NCBI GenBank assembly: GCA_033063855.1
Contig: CP093830.1
Location: 19,654,854-19,718,853 of the forward strand
Length of the DNA: 64,000 nt
Origin: Smittia aterrima
Taxonomy: Eukaryota; Arthropoda; Insecta; Diptera; Chironomidae
Direction: 5' to 3'
Part shown: positions 49,406 to 61,704 of the stretch, piece after piece
Numbering within the stretch: the first letter of the stretch is position 1
Layout: each line of letters begins with the position of its first letter
Notes under the pieces: model-generated
What the model saw: the letters and a program-made list of their open reading frames with translations, nothing else
Databases searched by the model: none
What the model was told of the DNA's origin: nothing
Translations under genes and position numbers: made by a program

Positions 49406-52400
49406 CACATTGAAAAGCTGCTCTGTTGAGGATGGAAACGAAATAAAAGTATGAAAATCTGAAAATCTACTTGCTACTTGTTGTAGCTTCGGACGAGAAT
49501 TGTAATACAAGCGAGAGAAGGAATTGGCAGGAATATAAAAATATAATGTACGAAATTAAGCTTTCGGGAGTTGAAAATGTTGCTTCGTGTACATAAAAAA
49601 GCTCTCGTTCTCTCCCTCTCGTCGTGCAGTTGCGAACGAAAAACGATCCTCGATAGTTGCAATTTTATGAGCATTTAGAAACTTCTTTGTTGTTGCTTGC
49701 GCTCACTCGCTTGCTCTTCCTACTCGCGCGCGTCTTCAACCTTTTTTTTCTTCCTTCCCTCGATGGGAGTAAGGAAGACATCATATCAAGAAATAAAAAT
49801 CAAAAACAGCAAAATTGCATACACAAAACTTCTCTCCTCTAAAAGAATTTCTATTTCTTTCCTTTGGAAAATAGCAAAGAAAAGAAGGAAACATGAAATT
49901 GGCAGATTTTTTATTCGAATACATGTTTGGCATAAATAAAAATTGCAAACAGTTACAAAGCAGCAAGAAACTTGAAACACTCTCAATCGAAAAAGAAAAA
50001 GTTCATTCAAATTTTATCATTGATGGCCTCATACGACACAGAAAGGGTGAGAGAGAGCAAATATGAATGGCGATAGTCGTCCATGGCATATTTTTATGGC
50101 ACTCGACTATGTACAGAAGCTAATAAACAATTTGTATCACAAAATGCAAAGCGAGACGACTCATCTCGGGAGGATTGTTGTGACTGTAAAAGAATATCGT
50201 CAAATAGACGAGAAAATTGAGAAGCTTTTATGAGAGTGAGAGAGCACAAAAAAAAGTAATGTTAATAATTCGAGATCAGTTTTGTGCAATCACATGCAAT
50301 AAACTAATAATAGATATCAGTAACACTTGCTTTGAATTATATGTCGAACATTGAGAGAAGAGAAAGGAAGTTCTAGTAGAGGCAAAATAGTTTTTATGAA
50401 ACGAGTTTTGAACGAGAAAATTTCATTGGGAAATGTTTTCGAAGATCGAGGTTGAGAAGTCGTTTCAGAGGAAGATTAGGAAAATGTTAGAGAACAAAAG
50501 ACTTTTTTACATTTCGAAATTATAACTTCACATGAACGAGAATGTCGGCAAGTTTTCTCAACCTTTTGTGATATCAATAATCAGATCAAACCAATTCTTA
50601 GGTTTCGAATAAAGCTCTCGACTCAAACATTCAAATGAAAAAGTTATTAATCCTTTAAAATTTAAAGTGGAACATTTACACAGATTCATGAATATCGCTT
50701 TGCTTCATTCGAACGCCACACATAAGAATTTATCATTTTCCATTGTGGAAATCGTAGCCAGGAGGTAAAAGGGTCAAATATCAAGTTCAGAACTCAGAAA
50801 TTCTGAGCAGCGGAAAATCAATTCTTTCGCCATAAATCTCCATTTTCGCTTTAAACTTTCATTCTTTAATTCATCCTGGTACATAGTTGAACAGAGAATT
50901 CCCGATTGGGAAAAGAAGTTCTCATACATAATGAATCGTTATAACACACGAGACACATGAAGACTCTTTTTTTTCCCTCCACAAATAAACATAAATTAAA
51001 GATCATTTCTAGTGCTGCTCGGCTGAAATAAATTGCAATAAAAACACATTAAGCTTCTCTGATAGAGGAAAATCAATGAAATTCAAGAACGTTTTATGAT
51101 AATTTAATGTGCCTTATTTATCAAAAGAGCGAGGAGACGAGCAAAGGAATCGAGTGAGTCATTTATTTCTCTTACAGCGATTTTTTTGTTCCCTTCTATG
51201 TGAGTTGAGTTTGCCAAAAAATATGTGAATATGCTCTCATTTCTCGTTTGAATAGATTTTCTTTTTTTTGGTCTGTCAAACTCGTCGATAATTAAAGCAA
51301 ATGGTGAAGCTTCTTTATTGAATTATCAGAGTGACTTGGAAATGTAATTCTTCTCAACTCGTCTTCATGGTTTATCAAATGCATTAAGATCTCTCTTGAA
51401 GGCTTCAAGCTTAATACGTTAGTTTGCAAAAGAAAACTATGCTGGCTTTCTCGGATCAATATTTGATTGAAAATTTCGCTTGAAATAAATTAAGATTATA
51501 AATCTTTAATGCCTTCTCTTCCTGTCTTAGAGACGCAGCAGCAGTAGCGGAAAGAGCAAACATAATCTGTTTTACATAATAAGACTGCATAGACTATTTT
51601 CGATACAGTATTTTATATCCCGAAAGGATTTATTTGCCATGTGATTTATCGCAAGTCGAACGACACAAGAAAGAAAATTCCGAATGCAATCATAACCTGA
51701 CAAAATGCGCTTCGCTTTAATACAAAAATCCTTTGCTATCACTGCAACATTTCTCAACGTTTATTCAAATGTTATTCGAGCACTTAATCATAAATCTCAA
51801 TCTGTTGTGGGACGATTGAGCTCCATGCCGATGCTTATCGAACTTACACGTTTGAATTATTCATAAATTTAAGTTAAACACTCGGGCGAAAAGTGTTGAA
51901 GGAGAAGCCAATGTATGAATGTTTAATATCTAATTGAGTGCCTTCAGAAGCATTTTTCCACTCCTGTAACTGGCAATCCGATAGACACCAGTCGCTTGCT
52001 GTTGCATTGTCGATTCCGATAACAGATCCCTCCCGGAAATTTATCATGTTCAATTTCCCTCTTGTGGCCATTTAAAAAGAAATCTGTTTCGAAGTTGTGG
52101 AACGATTTTATTGCGGTCTCCTGGGAGTTTATGTAAGCTGCCAGCAGTAAAAAGTTTGACAGTGGCTCGGCTGCAACGTTTAAGTTTCTCTCTTACTTCA
52201 TTAAATTTGCAACGACAAGTTTTCTGTCTAAATCGGAAAGCTAAGGAAGTCGTTGTGTGGAACGCTCTGAATCGGAATCAATGATTGAATTAAATTTATT
52301 ATGAATTATTAATTTGAATAATTTATCGAGTTTTTTTTTTCGTTAATAAACATGCAGTCTGAGCGAGTTCAAAGTTCCTCTCTGCTGTTTATGTAGCCTG

Positions 52401-55400
52401 CTTTTAGTTTCTGATTTTGCAAATGACAACAAAAAAGTTTTTTGCAACAAATATTTCCTGAATGAATAACTAGTTCTGTACTGCATTAATAATGACATGT
52501 CGATAATGCTTTTTTAACTCTCCTGAACCAGAAAATATTTGATTTATTAGAGATTTATTATTCAGACAAACACGGTTCAAGATACAAAACTCATTTCGGC
52601 TTTAATTTAGCTTTTGCCAAATGTCGTTTAATTGAACAATTTATTAGCCGCTAGAAACTTTGATGACGTTGAAATTAAATTCTCTTCTTTATTGAAAACT
52701 TCAGCATGAACGCAAAGCGATAATGTAAAACGGACACTAATTTGCTCTGACGTTGTTGTGAGAGGGAGAAGGTTGAAATTTATATTATGATTTACGGTCG
52801 GCGATCTGTAAAAGTGAATGAAAATTCTCGCTTTTTGATGAATGCTCTGCCCGCCGATGTAATAAATCCTTTTCCGTGAGATTTATGGCTAAGGGCTCAC
52901 GTTGTAAAGCACGTTCAACAAGAATTAGCGTTGCTAATGTAACGAGAATTAAAGTCGTCAAAAATGTTGTTCTTCTGGTCGATGTCAGATGCATTTCGTT
53001 TTTGTTTTCACGCCTAAGCCATCGCGCGATGATTTGCCGTAAACCTATTCACAAACGCTTTGCATAAAATTTTCATCATGAATCATGTAAACTTTGTCCA
53101 TTGTTGCGACGAGGTAAATTTTCATGCCATAAAGCACAACAGCCGGGCGCTCGCTCGCTGAAAACTCGAGAAAAGGCTCATAAATTTTTCAAATGTAAAT
53201 AACGCGATTTTTTCCGTTGACTCCTCAAGCGGCAAATAAACTCTCTCAACATGCTATTTTTACAGCAAGTTTTGATTTCATGCTGGCGTTCCGTTCCGTC
53301 GACGTCCTTGTTGGACTTTGTTGGTTTTATTCGCTTCCCTTGCACACTTGCCTGGTGTCGAGTGGAGTAGAGGAAAGTGTTGCGAAATCTGTAAATAAAG
53401 AGGGATCATCTGTATCAGTTTCGAGTAGAGAAACTTTCAGTCAGTGAATACTTTTAGGAAAAAGTTTCCTGCTATCGATGGAAGCGACAGAAGCACTTGT
53501 TTCTATTCATCAGGGACGGGAGAGTGAATTGAAAGAAACAACCAGATCTGTTTGTGACTGAATTGATACAGAGTTTAACATGTAGGCTTTTGACTAAATA
53601 TTGAATACAAATCGAAAACTTCTCGTTCTATAAGTTCAGCAGAGCTGGATATCTAGCCGCTTGCAATCTGTTTAGTGATTCATATTTGTTTGTGTAACAC
53701 TTTTTCCGAAAAGTAAATTGAAAATGTGTTGTGAATGTTTAATGAGAGATCGACTTTTTGCACTTTGACCAAGGCTAAGTTATTGATTGGCTTGCTGTCT
53801 GTAATCATCTCTCTGATGGTGTCGAGAGCTTCATTTTGCCGAAATATTTCGATATTTCCATCTCGGCTAAAGTTTTGAATTATCTGGCAGATGATGAAGT
53901 TGAAATATTTTGAGAATTCTCAACGTTCGTCGAGTGCAAACTTGACTCACCCTTGTCGAAACACTGTCGAATCAATAAACGCGCGAATTGCCTGTTCATT
54001 CTCGATTTGAAAATCTTGTTGATTTTCCCTCAAAAAACACACAAGACTCGAATTCAACAACAAAGCTTCACCGGTGAACGGACAGGCATAAACTATTTTT
54101 TACAGATGACGAGAAGTCTCGTTAGTTGACGAAGTTTCAACGTTTTTTTTTTTGTTTCAGTTTTCTTCTCCAACACTTTTCACTCGAAAACATGAAAATT
54201 TAATTTTCCTCGCAAGCGTTGTGTGGCAAGAAACCAATTATTGTTCATGTTCACTCTGTACATTGTGTGAAGAAATGTAAATTACTTTTATGAAGTGATG
54301 AAAGAAGCTTACGGCGAAAAATTATAAATAAATTTATGAGCGTTCCTCGCCTCAGTGCAAAGTTTAATCTAGAGGGAAGTTACCATTCACTTTATTGAAA
54401 CGACTTGCAAGTCGTTCCGAGAGTGAGAGAAAGTCAAAAGTTCTGCTAGCCATACACCCGAAAGATTAGAGACAGCTCCTAACCATCTCTCTATGAATTT
54501 GTTGAGATTATTATGTTATCATTAAAGTGATTCAACATTAAATATTTGCCATCTCTCTTGACCATGATAGAGTGGTTGTTGGTGGTAGTCGACGATGTTC
54601 TGTGTGTTATCAACGTGTGAAATTACGAAATCGCCTCCGGAACTGTTCAAAGTGAATTTGCAGGGCTGGGGAAGAACTCAATAAGCAGATGCACTTAACT
54701 ATGTTCAACATCAATATTACACTTATCAACTCCCATAATCCCCAAAGACTAACTCCCTCTCCTCACTTCTCCATCATAAGCAATCACTGAATGCAAAATC
54801 CTTTTTGAGGATATAAAAGAAAATTGAACTGATGTACTTTTCACTTCTCCATTCATTTACAAAATCCTCTCCCCAGAATTGTGTAAGAAAGTTTTGGCCA
54901 TTCAGAATTATGAATATTCCCCACAGATATCTCTCGTTACGAGTACTTTTAGCAGCCCCGACCCAATAAACTGAAGAGCTTCCCGAAAACTGTTTGCTCT
55001 CAACCGCTTTATCTTCTCTTCGCTTAGAGGAGGTGTTGAGAAAGCAAATGTTTTACGGCTGGGTTTACGTTTCAGGCCACAATGTATTTACCTCTAACTC
55101 TCTGACCATGAGGCGAACGGACGAAGTTCTGGTGGAAGAACAAATGAATGCGTTTACTCGCCGAACTAGTTTGGTAGGAGCAGACAAAGGTTCAGTTCTG
55201 TAATGTCTGAGATTTCTTCTAATAAAAACTATTTTATAATCAACAAGAGGTGATTTAAATTTGGTAAAGAACCGAGAAAACCATGCAAGAACCGTCACAA
55301 CTGATAGCGTAACAGATCCATCGATTTCTCAGGCTCAACGTGCTTACATTTTAGTGTAGAGTGTGGCCAACACGAAATATGAAATGCAAATGTATCGACG

Positions 55401-58400
55401 ACGTCTGATGAGATGAAGTTCAGATTTGTTCGTTCACCACCTTTCTCGCATAGTTTTGCATTTTACAATATGTTTCTCAAAACAAATTTCTAGCTGAAAT
55501 AAGCAATAAAATCATAAAAAGGAAACTTCTTCATTGCTGCTTCTGCTCGAGACCGTCGAGGTACTAATCATTACAAAAGTTTCTTTATAATCGTGCTGGG
55601 ACGATGAAGCTTTCCTTTTCCTGATTAGACGGATGAACTCATCGAAATATAAATGGAAATTATGAAAATTGTAAAATAACCATGAAGTGGAGCCATTTAA
55701 TCATTGAATGCGAAGAGCTTTGAATGGAGCCAAGGCGAGGATGAAATTTTTCAATCCATTTAATTCTCAAATAATGTTGAAATCTTAAATATAAATGAGC
55801 TCGATCTGCTCGCTCTTCCACTCCAATTTTTTCCTTGAGACGCGGGTGTAAATATTTCTTCAAGAATATTTCTTTCAGATTATTCACAAGAGAAAGAGAT
55901 TTCGTGGGAAGAAAGCTGCTTATCTTTGTTATTCAGATTTATGATTCCGCTCGCTCGTCGTCTTCCTCTTGAACATCCTGTCGCTCAATCGCTCGCCGAG
56001 TGAAAAGCATTCTCACAATAGATTGATTTACCAATTTATCATCAACATTATAATATTGATTCGATAAAGAGCTATTGAAGTTCACTTATTAAACACTCTC
56101 GTCTCAACTTTGTGACTCTCATAATGCAGATTATTCCCAGAAAAAAAGTGGCTCATAAAATATTATTGCAGCTTCGGTTCTTCCTTCCTTCGCTTCCTTA
56201 TGTTTCGTAAGCTTTTCCACTCTCAGTTCCCTTTTTTTTGCCGAAAGGAAACATTGTTAACAAAAGAAAAAGTTTTATCGGAGTGAAGAGACACAAAAAT
56301 GTCTCTCGTCGCTCAACAATGGTGCTGTCGGTTTTCGAGAAGCGGATGGCAATTTAATTTTCAATAAACATTTTTAAGCGCCGCATGAGAAAGTTTCTTC
56401 GTTGATTAAGTTTTTGAATAATTGTAACATTATTTTTGTAAGTATTTTGTGTCTGAGCTTGATCGAGAGAGAGGCGGAGACGACTCAATGAAGTTCACAA
56501 CAGCAGTCGTCGATAAAAATGATAAAAAAATCGAACCGTGCTCAACGCAAAAGTGTTTGACGTTCAATAAATTATCATTTTTCATGTTTACGTGGTTTTT
56601 CCTTGCAGTGCAAAGCCATAAATAGCATTAGCAGCTATCACAGCAAACAGAGAACTGCGATGGAATCGAGAAGCGTCTTTTCATAGCATTTTAAGTGATT
56701 TCGCTTCTACAACCAAATGACTTTTTCATGCCGTGAGTACGAACACTCAGCGAAAGAAAGAATAAATAAATAATTTAAATTTGAGATTGAAAATTTCCAT
56801 CGAAGAAAAATGTTCTGTTTGTTGTCGCACCAGAGAGCGAAGAAGCATTTTCCTTATGAATGCTCGCTTTTCCGTTTTCTAAGAGGATCAGCAGAAAGAG
56901 AAGACGCTTTTTTCCTTTTATTCTATAAGGTCCTTACTCTTGTCACTTGTAGCAAGATGTTTTTGCATGCCGCGTGAAATCGCTTTTGCGCTTATTTCGA
57001 CAATCACGAAACAGAAAGAAACGCGATTGAAAATAAACACCTCGAGAAATGACATTCCCGCTCCGACTCCGTCTGATAACACTCTTGAAGCCACGGCAGT
57101 GTCGGCAGAAGCAAAGCATTAATGACTTTTTTGGCATTAAAAGTGAAAAATACGTGTAAGCATAATCGATTATTATTCTTCTCTTTCCTCTGATAGCAAA
57201 ACGAGTGCGAGTTCAAGACATGACGGAAGGGAAAATTCGACTCAGGGGTGAACATTACAGAGAAAATAAAAACAAAAACTTTCAAATTTTCACTTTCAAA
57301 AGCCTTTCTGCCTGTTTAGCGATCGCTTCGTTATTAAACTGTCATTTAAATATTTTCATTTCGAATGTTTTTCCAATTTTCAATTCGATTTTTCGTTGCG
57401 CTAGTAATTTATATATTTCGCTTTTCACTGAGCGAATCGCCCCCGAAAAACAACATTAACATGTCTTACAATACGATTGCTGTAGCAGTGCAATTTGCAG
57501 GAAAAATTCAATTAGGTGCCATTTAAGTTTGCGCGCCAGTTATTTTCACGTTTCATGAAATTTGGGGCAATTTTTTTGTTATTTTTAGCCTGAGCCGGAA
57601 AAGCGGCAGGAAAATTATGTTCAATAATTTTCAGTAAAAATAATGTTTTCGAAATCAGAGTTTTAAAACATTTCAAGAAGACACAGAAAAAAAAATGTTT
57701 TTCCGTGTCTGTTTACATTCTGTGTAAAAGGACTTGGCGAGCTCTCCTGTTGTTCGAGCTTGCAAGAGAGAAAGACATTGAAATTTGTGGCACGTGGTAG
57801 ACAGCGAACGCTTCGATTAAATAATGAAAAAACAAAATTAATAATTTGAGGTAACGACGATACTTGAGTTGCTTCGCTTTCGTTTCGTGCCACAGCGACA
57901 GCGAAATATTATTTTTTTGTTGTCTCCTCATTTACAATCCTAACGACATCGTTTTGACGGCTCTCGCCCTGACGATTATGTTTTTCGAATATCCGACATA
58001 ATGCGGCCGTAGACGATGAACTTGCTTGTTTTGATTACAAATTTTGCGTCATTAGGGCAGAGAGTGAGAACGAGGAATCGAGTGGAGGTTGACACAAAAA
58101 CCTTTAAACTCTCAAACTGAACTTTTTCCTTTCGCCTCGAAGTGCTGAAAATTTTCTGCCAAAAGAATGAAAACGTTTTGTGGTCTCGTCTTGTCTCTGG
58201 CTCTCGCCACTCTTCTTGCGTAATAAACTTTGGTATTTGGAATAATAAATCCTCCTGAGCAAATTGAATTGCTTATGATTCGTCTTGGCTGAAAGTCTTG
58301 GTAGCAGTTTCCAGTTATTTACAGAGCAGCTTCTTTCTCCTCTGCTCCTTTGCTTTGAACACATTACAAATTGAGACAATTTTATTGTTCTCCCAAAATG

Positions 58401-61400
58401 CTTACGTCGTGGAAAGAACACATGAAATTATAAATTTGGACAATTGACTAGAGAGCATCATAAAGCATCTTCTTTCCTCATGTGGATTTGTGGCAATGCG
58501 GAGACTTGTTTGATCAGAATTCAGGAGCATTAGAGGCGAATGGAGTCTTGAGCAAATTGTCTGAGTTAGTGGCGAGAATAAAGAATGAAATATAGGCTCG
58601 TTGAGCTCCCAAAAATCTTATTTATTTGTTCTTTCCTGCTCAAATCGTCCCTCATTGTGCTCGTTGGTTGGGGAAGAACTGCAATCATTTTGCTCGAACG
58701 ACTCGCATTCGGCTTGATGAAAATTATTTAATTCAATATCTCGTTATGTGCTATTGCAAAATGTGTCTTTCGCCATTAACTGACTGAGCAGAAAAGAAAG
58801 GAATTGAGCTTTTGCAATTGAAAGTTCATTTTACTCCTCCGACTCTTGTTGTACGCAAAAGTGTTTGTTTATGAAAGAAAAGCGATGAGATTTATCCTGA
58901 ATCTTTGATTTGCTTACAGAATAATTTCCTCTGCACTGCATCGCTTCTTTCATCCATTCAGACTCAGTTTGTTTGCTTCAATGTTTATCTGGAGATGGAT
59001 TTTAACACTTCGTGTTGTTCTTGACTCTTATCCGGCACAGAACGAATAAGGCAAAAAGAAATTGATTCAGTTTCTCGAAAGCTTCTCACATCAGCTTCCG
59101 TTTGCTCGAACTTAAAATTGTTTCGTTCAGTTTGAAGAAAGGAAAACAATTTTTCGGTGATTTCATTCTCTCTCTCTCTTCCTTTCAACAACATTGTGAT
59201 ATGAAATTAAAAGTAAACTATTTGAGGCGAATGGAAACCACGAAAAACGAGAAAATGTTGCTGAACAATGTTAGCCTCAAAGGATTCTCATTTGTTTTTT
59301 GAAAGTTCAATACTCTTCACTTATCATCCCCGAGTCATTTTCTGGCTAAGCAAATTCTGACGAGATTCTCGTTCGCTTTATTTATCTTCTCATAAAACAG
59401 TTAAGCATCAGCCTTTTGTGAATTTTACAATACTTCTTGCTTCTTTGCTGCTTGTTCCGATTGCTCTCTTTGTTAAGGGGAAAGCGCAAAAGGAAATGAA
59501 AACAATGCGAAGAAATTATTGTTTAAATTATGAAAGATGTTCACTCAGTTTTCTTTCAGAATAATTTTTCGTTCCGTCTTTTATCCTGTAAAATAACAAC
59601 GCAGACTATTGCGAATTATCATGATTATTTATTTATGAAAGCTCTAGCTCGTTTAAAGGAAAAAGTTGCGACGCAAAACTTCTGACTTTCTTCAAAGTCT
59701 TAAAGTGTCAATTAAACTTGCTCCATTTCTGCCAAAACTAATTTCTCTTGAATTTAATTTCACAACTCATTGCGTTGCCTATTGAAGAGTGAGAACAGTA
59801 AACGCAATGCCATGGAGCAAGGAACGAATGCGGCTGCTGCTGCTCGTAGTTACGGAATGAAAAATAAATACTTGAAGATAATTATTTATTCAGTTATTCT
59901 TGAGCATAAAATAATTTATGATTATTGTTCTTTATGGCAAACGAATTTCAACTTTGCGAAATAGAAAATTATGGATGGTTTGATAAACTTCACTCACTGG
60001 CTAGCGTTTCTGAAGCAATTTCCATTTTAAATGAAAAAAATCGCATAAAATATTAAAATTAAATTTTTTTCTTCAACATTATGAGATGAACAGTGAGAGA
60101 GAAAAAAGTTCTGCTGAACATTTAATACATAACATCATCTGAAAGTCCACAGCAGAAAAGTATTTAGCCTCTTCCTTTCGAAACTTTACCATTTCCCTCT
60201 CTCACCGAACGGAAAGCATAGCTCATCAAATAGTTTTAGCTGGAGCTGCGTTTAAAATTCAAAATTTCCCTTCGAACTTCATAAGAAATTAACATGAATT
60301 GTCTTCTATCGGAACTATTAAGCTTCAAGACTGATTTAAAAAAATCTCAGGAGAGACCAGGTCACTTGGTTGAAGGATTTTTTCGTTATTAGTTTGTTTT
60401 AATTACTCATAGCTAAGGTCAATGTTTAACTCCTCCCACTTTTAGTCACGCCCACTTTTGAGGTGAAGAGCAAAGCTTGGCCACAAACTCTGATCGAACA
60501 GTACAGACAGATATCAAGAACTTTGTTCTAGCGAGTCAAAAGCCTGCCATGTCCTATAAAATAGTTGAAATCAGCATTCTTATTCAGCATATCTCATTAA
60601 CTCATAGACCTAAAGAGAGGCTGCTCATAATTTTGAAAAGATTTCCTAGCTTCGAGAAGATCCAAGAGGATTGACATAGTTCCCCGATTCATTTTTAAAC
60701 GCTCCAGGACAACCGAAGCTTAATGTAATCAAAATCATCCTCGTGTGTCTACGAGGAAACTAATTAATGCCGTTCTACGTGAAAAATCCCCGTGCTAAAT
60801 AAATTAATTCTAGATTAAACACGGAGCGAATGAAACGCTGTGGAAATATTTACTTTGAAAATGAAAAATTGTTTAATTTAAAAAGCTGTACAAATTTTAC
60901 GACTGATTTGAGGATTTTTTGTGAGCTCCACTTCAATTCCACTGTGAAAACTGCAACGAGTAGCAAACACTGACATAATTTATACAAAATAAAGTGTGAG
61001 GAACAAATCAGCTACGGAAATGTATGTTTTAACGAAAAACCTCGTTCGATTCGAGAGCAACTTTTGTCACTGGCAGTAGCAACACACACGACGAGAGATT
61101 TCCGAAACCACAGAAACCAAAATTTGCTCACTATACTTCTCCCTCCGAATTAAAAATTGAATTTCCTATCCGATAAAAGAACTTTCCCTCTGCTCAAGAG
61201 CGAGCGCTTACAATCCGCAATTAAATTCTTAGAGGAATTAAACACCTAACGTTGGTCATCGAACGAGAGAAGCGCAGCAGGTAAATTCTCGCCATTGATA
61301 AAAATCATCAGAGAAAGGATTAGAATTGCATTTGAGATTTCAATTCCTCGTTTGAATCAATTCCAAGCAGAAGACGATTGGCGTTGGAAATTTATGCAAA

Positions 61401-61691
61401 AGCGAATGATTTCGAGTGGCAGGTGAGCAAGCAAGCAGTCTAGTCGAAGCAACTGTTGTCGTGTAAATTCCAATGACGATTTTAAGTTAAATTTCTGCTG
61501 AGTCTCTGAAAAAAGTAAAAAACTTGAAATGTGCAAAACAGACACTTGTGAAATTTATAGAAACTTTGGAAACTTCTCCTCATCCTGTGAAGCTCCCTCT
61601 TAGAGCCATCAATGCTTCCGAATTATCTCAACCATAATTGAGAGCTTTAATTAATAATTTTCGTAATTATTCAAGCATTTAAGGCAAGAGT

Positions 61692-61704
61692 GAGAGAGAG
61701 AGAG
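61692..61704. repeat. (GA)n microsatellite
   Basis: Short uninterrupted GA run in the gene-free right part of the window. Confidence 0.7.
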
